Shown one piece after another: positions 1 to 9,708 of a DNA stretch of 64,000 nucleotides. The notes under the pieces are model-generated. The model was not told where the DNA came from, made no database searches, and saw only the letters and a program-made list of their open reading frames with translations. Both the position numbers and the translations under genes were made by a program. Each line of letters starts with the position of its first letter. Position 1 is the stretch's first letter. This stretch comes from Burkholderia sp. Ax-1719 (GTDB lineage Bacteria; Pseudomonadota; Gammaproteobacteria; Burkholderiales; Burkholderiaceae): contig NZ_VWWJ01000002.1 of assembly GCF_011753055.1 (NCBI RefSeq), forward strand, positions 1 to 64,000, given 5' to 3'.

Positions 1-1774
1 GGCCGGGCAGCGGCGTCAGCCCCGGTAACGGCTTGCTCGCGGCGGCGGCCGCCGCGTCTGCAGGCGAGACTTCACGCGGCGCGATATAGACGGGAATCTC
101 GGGCGCGCCGCGTTGCTCCACCGCAGCGGGTGCAACAGGCGGCGTCTGCGCGGGCGCAGCGCCATCCTGCGGCGCATTGAGCGCGAGCCAGCCTGAGTAG
201 TCGGGCGGCGTTTGTGCATCGATTTCGTCGGTGAGCGTTTCCAGCAGCGCGCCGATCGACTTCGCGTCGCCGCAACGCTGCTCGCCCTGGAACAGCTCGG
301 CGAGCGGTCGCAGGAACACGCGCTGGCAAACCGCATCCGCGTCGCCCAGACGGCACGCGAAGAAGAACACGTAAAGGCTGTCGCCGGCGGCGGTCATGAT
401 GTCGCCCGCGCGCCGCTGATGGCAGGCCTTGAGCGCGTCCACGTGCGCCACTTCGGGCATCAGCGCGAGACGGATCATCACGTTCGGCAACTGGATCACG
501 CGGCTGCGCTCGACGGCGGCGCGCACCAGCTCGACGAAGTGCGTCGCGCTCACGTAGCCGCTTTCCTCGCCGTGCATCACGGCGGCCAGCGCCTGACGAT
601 AGTCGGCGGGCATCGGCCGCGAGAACACCTGGCCTTGCAGGCTTTCGACGATGGCTTCGCACTGCGAAAGCGTCGTATTGCGCGGGATCACGCGGTTCGC
701 GCCGAGGTTGAGCATGAGCGACTCGTAGCGCATCGCCACGCCGTCTTCGCGCACGATGATCTTGAGCGCGTTGCCGCATTGCAGGCGCAGCGTGTGAACG
801 TGTTCGGCCAGCGCTTCGAGGTCGCGGCTCGCGCCGAAATCGAGAATCACGGTCGCGGCCACGGCGGTGCGTGCGGCGGTCAACGCCGCCTCGTTGTCGT
901 CGACGACCTGCCAGGCGGGCGGCAGCACGCGCTCGTTGAGCACGGCGTCGCGCGAAACGATCACGCGGCCTTCGTCGGGCGCGAGCAGGCCCGCTTCGCC
1001 GATCGAATGCTGGAAGGTGCCGCCCGACACCGTGAGCCGATGGTCGACCGCCGAAAAGCGCAGCGGCAGCGACTGGCTGCCCAGCACACTGTCGCCCGAA
1101 CGCCAGAACGCCACTTCCCAATGGAACTGGCCCTGCGTCTGCAGCAGTTGCGCCGCGCCCGCGAAGCGCGCCTGAAAAGCTGCGAGCGCGGGCTGGACGT
1201 TGTCTTCACCTGCGCCGGGCAGTTCGGCGACCAGCAGCACGCCGTGGCGATGCTGTGCGCACCAGTTGGCCAGTTGCGCGCCCTGACGCACGAGCGAGGC
1301 GGCGTCGTGCCAGTCGAAAAACGCATCTGCCCCTTCGATGTAGAACTGGCTGGCGGGCGCGGCGCACTGGTTGGCGAGCGCTTCGAGCGCCTCGATCAGC
1401 ACCTGCGCGCCGTCGCGGCCCGGGATCGGCGTGAGCGAGCAGACATTGGCCCAGTGATGGGTGGCGTCGCGGCGGTCGACGTCTATGCCGTGCTCGCGCA
1501 GCGTTGCGGCGATGTTCGCGCTGTCGCGCGTGGAGAGCACGGTGGCCGGGCCTTCGAGCGCGGCGGCGGCGGTTTCCCAGAACAGCGCGTCGCGCGCGGG
1601 CGAGGCGCTGGCGTAGACGATATGCACCTGGCCCACACCGAGCGCGGCCAGCGCGGGCGGCAGGCCGTCGATTGCCAGCGGCTCGCGCTGCGAAAGGCGC
1701 GCGAGCAGCGAGGCGCGCGCCTCGGCGCCGGGCTGGGTCTTGCTGGCGGCAGAATCGCGGGCGGGCTTGTTCAT
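1..1774 (-). CDS. bcsE: BcsE, c-di-GMP-binding cellulose regulator (3' end beyond window)
   Basis: The reading frame is open from ATG at 1774 to the left edge (591 codons seen), so the C-terminus is missing. BcsE proteins bind c-di-GMP and stimulate the cellulose synthase complex in the cytoplasm. About residue 455-458 (bases 401-412) the protein reads RAGD, an I-site-like RxGD, followed five residues later by AGDSL and a FFFACR strand. This looks like the degenerate GGDEF (GIL) domain of the family. The N-terminal half looks like the RecA/NTPase-like part of BcsE. A good ribosome site (GGGAG, seven bases before the ATG) is visible, and the start overlaps the stop of a 31-aa ORF (ATGA). It lies directly downstream of bcsC, so it is probably the last known member of the bcsBZC operon. 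The family call rests on motif plus context. Confidence 0.8.
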   Translation of the reverse strand, partial: MNKPARDSAASKTQPGAEARASLLARLSQREPLAIDGLPPALAALGVGQVHIVYASASPARDALFWETAAAALEGPATVLSTRDSANIAATLREHGIDVDRRDATHHWANVCSLTPIPGRDGAQVLIEALEALANQCAAPASQFYIEGADAFFDWHDAASLVRQGAQLANWCAQHRHGVLLVAELPGAGEDNVQPALAAFQARFAGAAQLLQTQGQFHWEVAFWRSGDSVLGSQSLPLRFSAVDHRLTVSGGTFQHSIGEAGLLAPDEGRVIVSRDAVLNERVLPPAWQVVDDNEAALTAARTAVAATVILDFGASRDLEALAEHVHTLRLQCGNALKIIVREDGVAMRYESLMLNLGANRVIPRNTTLSQCEAIVESLQGQVFSRPMPADYRQALAAVMHGEESGYVSATHFVELVRAAVERSRVIQLPNVMIRLALMPEVAHVDALKACHQRRAGDIMTAAGDSLYVFFFACRLGDADAVCQRVFLRPLAELFQGEQRCGDAKSIGALLETLTDEIDAQTPPDYSGWLALNAPQDGAAPAQTPPVAPAAVEQRGAPEIPVYIAPREVSPADAAAAAASKPLPGLTPLPG

Positions 1775-1866
1775 CGTGTCACTCCCGGCGTGACCGCGCA
1801 CATCGCCGCGCGACGCACGAGCGGGTCGGCAAAATCAGGCAGCGCCTTGTCCATCGAAGTCTTCAT
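1771..1866 (-). CDS. 31-residue ORF coupled to bcsC and bcsE
   Basis: This short ORF begins with ATG eight bases after the bcsC stop, has a GAGG ribosome site six bases upstream, and ends in an ATGA overlap with the bcsE start. It starts MKTSMDKALPDF and ends TPGVTR, with no membrane segment and no domain I recognise. The spacing suggests it is translated, either as a small protein or as a leader that couples bcsE translation to bcsC. It differs from BcsF (a membrane peptide) and I cannot match it to BcsR. Chance remains possible for so short an ORF. Confidence 0.45.
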   Translation of the reverse strand: MKTSMDKALPDFADPLVRRAAMCAVTPGVTR

Positions 1867-1874
1867 ACGATGCC

Positions 1875-4800
1875 TCAATATTCCGAGTATGGCCTGACCG
1901 GCGTCGGCGGGTACGGCACCGGGCCATGCTGCGGCGAGAAGAAGTAGCGCAGATACAGCAGGCCGACGTTCGGCGCGTAGTCGCGCGAGCGGTCGAGCCG
2001 GAAGCGTCCGCCCACCGTGAAGTGCGGCGTCACGCGATATTCGAGCGCGGCTTCCACCGCATAGCTGAAACCGCCGCCCGAGCCGCCGCCGAAATACGGC
2101 GAACCCAGGCCATTGGCGGCCATATAGGCGGCCGCTTCGGACTGCAGCGCGGCGTTGGTCGGGAAATACGGCGAACGGTCCTCGTTCGTGAACGACACGC
2201 CCACCGAGCCGTCGATTTCCCACGACAGCTTGTTGTAGCGTCCGGTCCAGTCGAGCGGAATGCCGAACGACAGGTAACTTTGCGGGCTGTAATAGCCGCC
2301 GTTTCCGAAGGTGTAGAAGTGCTCGTTCTTCGAGTACTTCCAGAAGTTGATCGTGAGACCGCTCGACACGTTCTGGTCCGGTCGCTGCCACACGGTCAGC
2401 CCGTAGCCGCTGCGGATGCGCAGTTCCTGGTTGGTCTGCACGTTCGAGCCGGTCAGCAGGCCGTAGCCGACGCTCGTGAACAGGGTGCCCGGCCCGAAGT
2501 CCTGCGCGCCGCGCACGGTCACGCTGTTGCGCACCACGCCGCCCCAGGTCTCGCCGGTGACGGGGTCGCGCCCGCCCGCGTAGGACACGAGGCTGCTTGT
2601 CATCGCCCGGCGCGACACGTCGACCGACAACGACGCATGCGGGAAATCGTAGCGATACAACAGGCCGCCCAGCACGCTCGTGATCGGGAAGCCAAGCGGC
2701 GTGGTGCCGATATCGGCGCGCCAGTTGGTGTTCGCGCGGTTGTACTCGTAGCCCGCCGCGAGCGCCACGCCGGTGGCCGTCTCATTGACCGGATTCAGCC
2801 CGGTATTGCCGAGCGCCGCAATCTTGCCGTACTGGTACGAACTTTGAAGATCGTTGGCGGGCAGCGTGCCGGCGTTCAGATAGACCGTATCGGCGTGGAA
2901 GAAATAGTGGCCGGTGTAGCCATCCGGAATGCGCACGTAGAGCGGCACTTCGGTGGCATGCAGTTCCGAAATGCCGGAGTCGCCCGAGAGATTCGACTGA
3001 TACCACTCGGTGGCGATCTGCCCTTGCTTGCGGTCCTCCAGACCTTGCAGCGCGCGCGCCGCCGAGGTCAGGCCATCGGACGGATCGGGCTGCTCGCCTT
3101 CGGCCTGCTCCTGCGTTTGCGAGGTGCGATAGAGGCTGGCGGCTTCGTTGTAATCGCCGCGCGACTGCGCCACGCGTCCGGCCTGCGTAGTGATGTCGGA
3201 GCGATCGGGATAACGCGCGCGCAGCGGATCGACCACATCCTGTGCGTCCTGATTGAGCCCCTGTGCCGTGAAGCGGCGCGCCACCGCAAGCCGCGTATCG
3301 ACGTCGTCATCGGGTGTATCAGCCAGCACGTCGCGCACCAGTTGCGCGGCCTGCGCGTTGCGGCCCATGTGCTCGTACTGGCGCGCGATCGTCAGACGCG
3401 CGTCGGGATCGTTGGGATTCGTCGCCAGCACTTTTTGCGCGGACGCCATCGCGCCCTTGTAGTCGCCGCGCGCTTCCAGCAGATCGGCTTCTTCGAGCAG
3501 CCAGCGGCGGTTCGACTTGAGCCGGTCCGGCACGGCGTCGAGCGTGCGCTGCGCGCTGCGCAGGTCGCCCGCGGCGATCTGACGGTCGGTCGCCCGCACC
3601 GCCAGACGCAATTCCTGATCGTCGAGACTCGCACGCTGATCGTCCGTGATGCCGGGCTGCGCGCGCGTCGCGTCGATCCACTTGGCCCAGTCGTCGTCGC
3701 GATTAGCCGCGCCGAGCAATTCACCGTAGCGCACGCGCGCGCCGTTCGCGCCTTCGTCGTTCGGGTGCGCCGCGAGCCAGTCCTGCACCAGCTTGAGCCC
3801 CTTGTCGGTTTCGCCGATGGCGATCCATTCGCGCCCCACCGACGCCAGCATCTGCGGATCGTTGGCCGCCGTGGCGCTGTCCGCCGCGGCGTCGAGCATG
3901 GCGCGCGCTTCGTCTTCCTTGCCCTGCGCGATGAGCTGGCGGACCTGCGCGAGCTGCTTTTGCGCCTTGAGGTTGCCCATCAGTTCACGCATGCCATCGC
4001 TGCGCTGCGCGACCGGAATGGCGTCGAGCTGCGCGGCGGCGCCGTCCACATCGTCGACTGAATTCAGATAGAGCGCGGTGGCGTAGTGCATGTCGGGCGC
4101 CTGCGAGACCTTCAGGCCGTCCTCCATCACCTGGCGGCCGAGCGCGGGCAGGCCCAGATCGCGGTACTGGCGCGCCAGCGTGAAGCGCGTCCAGGCGTCG
4201 TCGGGCGTTAGGCGCACGGCTTCTTCGAGCTTGGCGATGGCCGGGCTCTTGTGATTTTCGGCGAGCAGTTGATCCGCCTGGATCGACAGCAGATCGGCGC
4301 GCAGGCGCTTGAGTTCGGCATCGGAACCCGTCAGGCGCGGTGCGGTGGCGGTGATGAGCGGATCGATCTCGCTGTCACGATGGGTTTCGCGCAGCACGGT
4401 CACGAGGCTGCGCAGCGCGTCCATATCCGGCTTCTTCGCTTCGACGAGCGGACGCAGCAGCGCTTCGGCCTCGCTCCACTTCTTCTGGGCGATCAGCGAA
4501 TCGGCGAGGATGCGCGTGGCGTCGCTATTGCCCGGATCGAGCTTGAGCGCCTCGCGGGCGAGCTTCTCGCCTTCTTCTGGCTTGCCTTGCGAATTGGCGG
4601 TGCGGGCGCGGCCAATCGTGCCCCAGATGGCCGCGGTCTTTTCGAGGCTGCGCCACTTGCCGGCGTTATCCGGATCGAGCTTGAGCGCGCGCGCAAACAG
4701 TTCGCGCGCCTCGTCCTGACGGCCTTCGCGCATGCGCACGAGACCGAGCGAGCCGATCGTCTCGCCGTCATTGGGCGCGGCGCGCTGCGCGGTTTCGAAC

Positions 4801-5945
4801 GACGCTTCGGCATCCTTGAGATCGCCGCGCTGCAGTTGCGCGAGGCCGCGATTACGCGCCGCCGAGCCGGGGCCGGCGCGGCGCGGGCTCGCGCTGCCGC
4901 CGCCATTTCCGCCGCCACTGCTTCCGCTCGAAGCGACGTTGTACGGTTTGCCGCTCGCCGCCGCCGCGTTAGCCTGGGCCACGCCTTTCGGGCCGAGCTT
5001 TTTCGCCAGATCGGCGACGGACTGCTGGGTATCGGTGTCGTCGGGGACTTCCTGCAGATAGCGCAGATACCAGACGTAGTAAGCCGGATCGTCGCGCCCG
5101 GCGCTGCCGAGCGCGCGCCGCCACAGTTCCAGCGCCTGGGCGCGGTTGCTGTCCTGGCGCTGATACACGCCATAGATCAGGTTCAGCCCTTCCATGCGCG
5201 TGCTGGCGCGATCGGTGAGCATATCGCCGAGCATCAGTGCGCTCGCGCTGTCGCCGGGATTCTGCTTCAGGCGCGCGCGCAGTTCGCCCAGGACCTGCAC
5301 GCGGCCAGCGTCCGTGCCCGCGATGATGCGGTAGTAGTCGCGCGCCAGATCGCCGCGCGGCGCGCCGCTCGGGAATAGCTTCTTCATGCGCGCGGCGGCT
5401 TCGTCGGACTTGCCCGCGCTCGACAACAGGTGGATCTGCGCCAGCTCGTTCTTGTCGCTGGTCGCCACGCGGTAGGCGTCGGACAGCTCCTGGGTCGCGG
5501 GCGCGTTGGGCGCAACCTTCTTGAGTTGCGCGAGGACTTTTGCCGCTTCGGCCGTGTGATTCATGCGCAGCTCGATTTCGCCCTTCAGCGCGAGCGAATC
5601 GGGTTGCTGCGGGTCGAACAGCAGCGCTTTCTCCACGAGTCCTTGCGCGACGTCGGGACGGTTCTTGCCCATCCACATGCGCGCGGCCGACAGCAGTTGC
5701 GCCGCCTGCACGGAAGGCGCGCCTGCATAGGTCGGAGGCGGCGGCGCTTCGCGCGTGCTCTGGACGTTCTGCACGGTTTGCGCGCGCGCAACCAACGGCG
5801 ACGCCGCGATCAGCAGCGCAAGCAGCGGCGACAGGTGTGGCAAGAAACGTGGCGAAACGCGCGGCGTGCCACGCATGCGGCGCACAGCGCGACGTGAAGC
5901 GCGGCCAGGCGCGCGGGCGAGGGCGGTCAGCGCGGTGCCGGGCAT
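1875..5945 (-). CDS. bcsC: BcsC, TPR/beta-barrel cellulose export protein
   Basis: BcsC carries the glucan through the periplasm and outer membrane. The protein (about 1356 aa) has an N-terminal signal peptide (hydrophobic LLALLIAASPLVARA), then many TPR helices to about residue 1000. These are interrupted by a Gly/Ser-rich stretch that is a flexible break in the TPR solenoid. The last ~330 residues form the BCSC_C outer-membrane barrel with aromatic-ending strands. Length is somewhat above the E. coli protein. The start is uncertain: ATG at 5945 is chosen over ATG at 5957 (both overlap the end of bcsZ) and over an internal ATG near 5876 directly before the signal peptide. A longer frame extending to 6482 is a read-through over bcsZ and is rejected. 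It is followed by the 31-aa ORF and bcsE. Confidence 0.93.
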   Translation of the reverse strand: MPGTALTALARAPGRASRRAVRRMRGTPRVSPRFLPHLSPLLALLIAASPLVARAQTVQNVQSTREAPPPPTYAGAPSVQAAQLLSAARMWMGKNRPDVAQGLVEKALLFDPQQPDSLALKGEIELRMNHTAEAAKVLAQLKKVAPNAPATQELSDAYRVATSDKNELAQIHLLSSAGKSDEAAARMKKLFPSGAPRGDLARDYYRIIAGTDAGRVQVLGELRARLKQNPGDSASALMLGDMLTDRASTRMEGLNLIYGVYQRQDSNRAQALELWRRALGSAGRDDPAYYVWYLRYLQEVPDDTDTQQSVADLAKKLGPKGVAQANAAAASGKPYNVASSGSSGGGNGGGSASPRRAGPGSAARNRGLAQLQRGDLKDAEASFETAQRAAPNDGETIGSLGLVRMREGRQDEARELFARALKLDPDNAGKWRSLEKTAAIWGTIGRARTANSQGKPEEGEKLAREALKLDPGNSDATRILADSLIAQKKWSEAEALLRPLVEAKKPDMDALRSLVTVLRETHRDSEIDPLITATAPRLTGSDAELKRLRADLLSIQADQLLAENHKSPAIAKLEEAVRLTPDDAWTRFTLARQYRDLGLPALGRQVMEDGLKVSQAPDMHYATALYLNSVDDVDGAAAQLDAIPVAQRSDGMRELMGNLKAQKQLAQVRQLIAQGKEDEARAMLDAAADSATAANDPQMLASVGREWIAIGETDKGLKLVQDWLAAHPNDEGANGARVRYGELLGAANRDDDWAKWIDATRAQPGITDDQRASLDDQELRLAVRATDRQIAAGDLRSAQRTLDAVPDRLKSNRRWLLEEADLLEARGDYKGAMASAQKVLATNPNDPDARLTIARQYEHMGRNAQAAQLVRDVLADTPDDDVDTRLAVARRFTAQGLNQDAQDVVDPLRARYPDRSDITTQAGRVAQSRGDYNEAASLYRTSQTQEQAEGEQPDPSDGLTSAARALQGLEDRKQGQIATEWYQSNLSGDSGISELHATEVPLYVRIPDGYTGHYFFHADTVYLNAGTLPANDLQSSYQYGKIAALGNTGLNPVNETATGVALAAGYEYNRANTNWRADIGTTPLGFPITSVLGGLLYRYDFPHASLSVDVSRRAMTSSLVSYAGGRDPVTGETWGGVVRNSVTVRGAQDFGPGTLFTSVGYGLLTGSNVQTNQELRIRSGYGLTVWQRPDQNVSSGLTINFWKYSKNEHFYTFGNGGYYSPQSYLSFGIPLDWTGRYNKLSWEIDGSVGVSFTNEDRSPYFPTNAALQSEAAAYMAANGLGSPYFGGGSGGGFSYAVEAALEYRVTPHFTVGGRFRLDRSRDYAPNVGLLYLRYFFSPQHGPVPYPPTPVRPYSEY

Positions 5946-7237
5946 CGGGTCGTCCATGCGGGCGCGACGCGGCCTTGCGCGTCGAAATGATAAAGACCTT
6001 GCAGATAGCCGAGGCCGAACAGCATCAGCACGCTGCTGTAATAGCCGGGCGGCGATTTTTGTGCGAGCGTGCGGCTGCGTTCGACCTGCGCGTCGGCGAG
6101 ATCGGTGCGGCCGAGCGCCGACAGATACGGCGCGACCGCCGCCGAAAAGCCGCCGTTGCCTTCGTTTGCGCCGGGCGTGCCGGTCTGGGTGTCGACACGC
6201 TCGGGCGGAAAGCCGTGTGCCGCCACGAATGCCGAGAGCGGCGAGAACGTCGCAAGCGTCGGGGCGCGCAACGGATCGTCGAAGGCGAGCATGCCCGCCC
6301 ACAGATAGACGCGGATCGCGTTGTAGGCGCTTTCGGCGTGCGTCGGCGCATCGGGGCCGAAGCCGTTCTTGCCGCCGTTTTTCGCGCCGTCCTTGCCGCG
6401 ATACACCACCCAGTCGGGCGAAAAGCCGTGCGGCGCGGTGTCGTTGACGAGCTTCGTCGAGCTGTCGAGCAGCGCCTTCCATTCGCTCGCTTCGGGCAGC
6501 GCCAGCGCGAAACGGCGCATCACCTGCAGCGGCACGTAGCTGGGGTTCAGACGCCAGCTATCCTTGTCGAGCTTGAAGCCCTGCGGCCCAGGCAGCACCG
6601 TGCGGCCCAGTCCCGGCAGCGTGGCCGTTTCACTGCGCACGATGTTGCGCGCCATCACGGTGCCAAGCGCCGTGTAGCGGCGCTCGTTCCAGAGCCGGCC
6701 CGCTTCGAGCAGCGTGTAGGCGATCCAGAGATCGGCGTCGCTCGCGGAGTTCGAATCGATGACGCCCCACGTGCCCTTCGAGCTATCCGGCGCGCCGGTC
6801 GCCGAAGTGCCCGATGCGCCTGACGCCGCCACCGGCGCGCCTTTCTCGTCGATGTCGGTGCGCCCCCAGATCCACGCGGGCAGATGGGCCGTGAGGTCGC
6901 CCTGGGCGAGGTTGTTCTCGGTCCACTGGAGGATTTTGTCGAAGGTCGCGCGGTCGTTTGCGACCAGCGCGAAGAAGAGCGCATACGACTGACCTTCGGA
7001 CACCGTGATCTGGCGCGGCGTGCTGGCGTCGATTACGCGGCCATCGGCGGAGAGCAGGTCGTGCCTGAACGCGTTCCAGTCGGCCCACGCGCAGGCGGTC
7101 GCGCTTGCGTTTGCAGCTGTGCCCGCAGACGTCGGCGCGGGCGCGGCCGCCGGCGCCACGCCCGCACTCACGAGCGGCGCGACCGCGCAGGCGCCGGCCG
7201 CGAGCCAGCGCGCGAGGCGGGACGATCCCGGCCGCAT
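5927..7237 (-). CDS. bcsZ: BcsZ, periplasmic endo-1,4-beta-glucanase (GH8)
   Basis: BcsZ cuts beta-1,4-glucan in the periplasm and is a standard accessory of cellulose secretion. The 436-aa protein starts MRPGSSRLARWL with a signal peptide and Ala/Pro linker to about residue 48. The GH8 core follows, with the general acid Glu81 in the motif TVSEGQSYALFFAL and the SDADLWIAYTLLEAGRLW segment carrying a conserved Asp. ATG at 7237 sits two bases after the bcsB stop, which fixes the start; the longer frame upstream is inside bcsB. Its end overlaps the start of bcsC by about 19 bases, so the genes are translationally coupled. Confidence 0.95.
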   Translation of the reverse strand: MRPGSSRLARWLAAGACAVAPLVSAGVAPAAAPAPTSAGTAANASATACAWADWNAFRHDLLSADGRVIDASTPRQITVSEGQSYALFFALVANDRATFDKILQWTENNLAQGDLTAHLPAWIWGRTDIDEKGAPVAASGASGTSATGAPDSSKGTWGVIDSNSASDADLWIAYTLLEAGRLWNERRYTALGTVMARNIVRSETATLPGLGRTVLPGPQGFKLDKDSWRLNPSYVPLQVMRRFALALPEASEWKALLDSSTKLVNDTAPHGFSPDWVVYRGKDGAKNGGKNGFGPDAPTHAESAYNAIRVYLWAGMLAFDDPLRAPTLATFSPLSAFVAAHGFPPERVDTQTGTPGANEGNGGFSAAVAPYLSALGRTDLADAQVERSRTLAQKSPPGYYSSVLMLFGLGYLQGLYHFDAQGRVAPAWTTRCPAPR

Positions 7238-7239
7238 CG

Positions 7240-9708
7240 TCAGTCTCCGGTGCGGCGAGCGGCCATGCGGCCCAGCGCCCAGAACACCGTAAGCGCGACG
7301 ATCAGGCCCGCGAGAATCCCCGCGAGCGCCATCAGCGACGGGTAGCGCGAGACATGCACCCAGATGCGCGCATACCACGGCAGATCGCCGACGAAGTAGC
7401 GATCGCCTACGCGCAGACCTTCCACGTCGTTATGGCGCACGAGGCTCAGGTCGCCGTGCATTGCGGCGATCTTGCCGCTGTCTTCCATCGCGTCCAGCAC
7501 GTCGCCCAGTTGTGCCGACGAGGTGGTCGCAAGCGCCACCACGCTGCGACCCGACGAAAGCGGCGATTCGAAGCCGATCAGCGCCGAGATCGGGCCGCCC
7601 AGCGACACGATCGAGCGTCCTGCAGGCGTGGCATCGTCCATATCTTCGGTGCCGCCCAGCCAGCCTGGCCAGCCGCTCTTCTGGTCGCGCGTGGTCACTT
7701 CGGTCTTGCCGCGCTCGATCAGCAATGGCAGATCCTTGCCCCATTTGGCGAGCAGATTGGCCGCCGAACCCGAGCCGATCACGAGCAGATCGTTGCCGCT
7801 CACGCTATCGACCTGGCTGGCGGTCACGAGCTTCACACGCAGCGCGGGCAGGCCGGTCCACTGGCCCATATGGCCGAGCATCGTGAGCACGGCTTCCTGA
7901 TCCTGCGCGTTGGGCATATCGGGAATCACCACTGCGGTTTCGGCGAGGTCGGCCATGCGCGTGAACGGATAGCCGCTGTTGGCGAAGAAGGCGAGGTTCG
8001 GCAGCGCCGTGTAGTGCGCGAAATCGCTGAAATCGACCACTGAATCGGGATCGACGGCGGCGCGCGCCACGTCGGCGGCTGTCGACGTGCACAGGCCGGT
8101 CTTCTGCGAATCGATATGAAACTGGAACTGGAACTGGTTATTCGAGCCGACGCGGAACGCCGGGATTTCGATGTTGCTCGATGCGCGCGCATCGGCGCCC
8201 GACAGCAGCGGCACGTTGATGCGCGCTTCGTCGGTGGAGCGCGTAACCGGCTTCAGGCGCTGCGAACGCACCAACTGGTCGTTGATGCTCACGTTGAGGA
8301 TCGAATCGTTCCACGTCGACGGCGCGGTGTAGCGATAGCGGATATCGAGCGGCACGTTGCTGCGCGCCCATGCGTAGAGGTCGGCGGGCACGCGCATGTT
8401 CACGCGGATCGCCGGCGGGTTGTAGCCCGAGACCTGCAACTGCTGCGGATCGCTCACGAGTTCGCGCAGCAGCACCGGGCGGTCGGTCGGCACCCAGTTG
8501 GGCGCGTCGTAGGGCTTGCGCGCCGGGCCCATATCGACCGATTGCACCACTACGCTGTCGCCCGACATGCCGGCCTGGCCGAGCACCAGCGCATCGGCGG
8601 CCTTTTCCAGTTCTTCGGGCGTGCGGCCGGCGAGCACCAGCAGCTTGCGGCCGGAATTCGGATCGGCGGCGGGGTTGGTCATCACCGAAATCGTCGGGCC
8701 CTTGATCTCCGGCAGCGTGATGCCGTCCGGCACCTGGCCCGGCAGCGCGAGCACGACAGCGTTTGCGTCGGTGGGTGCGCTGCGCACCACCGGGAAGCGC
8801 GCGCCGCGATAGCTCGCCAGCGCGCCCAGCCACGACGACACCACGCCCGCCGCATGCAGCGTCGGCACACCCGCGTTGGCGGCGAGCACGAAGGGCACGC
8901 GCAGCAGCGTGTTGTCGTGACGGTCGAAGAACGGCACCGGCAGCAGCGCAAGGCTGTTGGGCAGCGTGATGCCCGTGGTGTTGAGCGTGAGCGTGGTCTC
9001 GGGCGCGACGTCGGTCCACAGCGTCGAGTGGTAGGGGTCTTCGCAATGATCGAGCGTGTAATGCGCGATCATCTGCACGCTGATGCGGTTGAAGTCCGTG
9101 AACAGGCGCGGATCGAGATTGATCTCGCTCGTCACCAGTTGGCCGGCGGTTTCCTTCACCAGCGGAATCGTGGCGACGACTTCGCCGTTGACCATCACGC
9201 GCAGATGCGAGAGCGGATAGATCAGCGAGGGCGAATACGTGTAGACGAGGCGCAGCTTCGCGCTGTTGACGACTTCGTCGGTGCGCACGTCGACGTTCAG
9301 ATAGCCGGTGGGATCGAGCCCGCGCAGCTCCATCGGCCCATAGCTGCCCATCTGGCGCAGCGAGAACACGCGCGAGCGCGGCGGACCGGCGGGGATGGGC
9401 GAGGCCGTGGCGTCGACCGGCATGGCGATCTTGCCGGGCGCGGTCTGGATCACGGCGGGACCGCTGCCGCCCGGTGTGTTGGCCACTACGCCAGCCACGC
9501 CGCCGGTGAGACCGATGCCGATATCCGGCCCGGAAGCCGCGGCGGGTGCGTCGGTCGCGCTCTGCGCAGTTGCCGTGCCTGGTGTTGCGTTAGATGGCGC
9601 TTTACCGGCTGGCGCGGAGGCGGCCAGCTTGTCGGCGGCGAGAAGGCTGGACGCCAGCAGCAGCCCGGCGATCAGCGCGCCGAGGCGGACTTGAACGGAA
9701 ACTCGCAT
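7240..9708 (-). CDS. bcsB: BcsB, cellulose synthase periplasmic subunit
   Basis: BcsB is the periplasmic, membrane-anchored partner of the catalytic subunit BcsA and guides the glucan. The 822-aa protein has a signal peptide (LGALIAGLLLASSLLAA), a low-complexity Ala/Pro region, the two carbohydrate-binding/flavodoxin-like repeats of the family, and a C-terminal membrane anchor (YPSLMALAGILAGLIVALTV) ending MAARRTGD. It is the first gene of the visible transcription unit. Upstream lies a 0.57-kb non-coding region and a gene on the other strand, so bcsA, which normally precedes bcsB, is not adjacent here. Confidence 0.95.
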   Translation of the reverse strand: MRVSVQVRLGALIAGLLLASSLLAADKLAASAPAGKAPSNATPGTATAQSATDAPAAASGPDIGIGLTGGVAGVVANTPGGSGPAVIQTAPGKIAMPVDATASPIPAGPPRSRVFSLRQMGSYGPMELRGLDPTGYLNVDVRTDEVVNSAKLRLVYTYSPSLIYPLSHLRVMVNGEVVATIPLVKETAGQLVTSEINLDPRLFTDFNRISVQMIAHYTLDHCEDPYHSTLWTDVAPETTLTLNTTGITLPNSLALLPVPFFDRHDNTLLRVPFVLAANAGVPTLHAAGVVSSWLGALASYRGARFPVVRSAPTDANAVVLALPGQVPDGITLPEIKGPTISVMTNPAADPNSGRKLLVLAGRTPEELEKAADALVLGQAGMSGDSVVVQSVDMGPARKPYDAPNWVPTDRPVLLRELVSDPQQLQVSGYNPPAIRVNMRVPADLYAWARSNVPLDIRYRYTAPSTWNDSILNVSINDQLVRSQRLKPVTRSTDEARINVPLLSGADARASSNIEIPAFRVGSNNQFQFQFHIDSQKTGLCTSTAADVARAAVDPDSVVDFSDFAHYTALPNLAFFANSGYPFTRMADLAETAVVIPDMPNAQDQEAVLTMLGHMGQWTGLPALRVKLVTASQVDSVSGNDLLVIGSGSAANLLAKWGKDLPLLIERGKTEVTTRDQKSGWPGWLGGTEDMDDATPAGRSIVSLGGPISALIGFESPLSSGRSVVALATTSSAQLGDVLDAMEDSGKIAAMHGDLSLVRHNDVEGLRVGDRYFVGDLPWYARIWVHVSRYPSLMALAGILAGLIVALTVFWALGRMAARRTGD

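Noticed and set aside
212..1897. 561-codon plus-strand ORF opposite bcsE
   Set aside because: It is His/Arg/Gln-rich with no domain, the usual antisense shadow of a GC-rich gene; the minus-strand frame shows the bcsE motifs.
1926..4061. 711-codon plus-strand ORF opposite bcsC
   Set aside because: Composition is antisense-like and the minus strand encodes a clear BcsC barrel and TPR protein.
5946..6482. N-terminal extension of bcsC upstream of 5945
   Set aside because: The residues are Arg-rich read-through inside bcsZ; the signal peptide lies after 5945.
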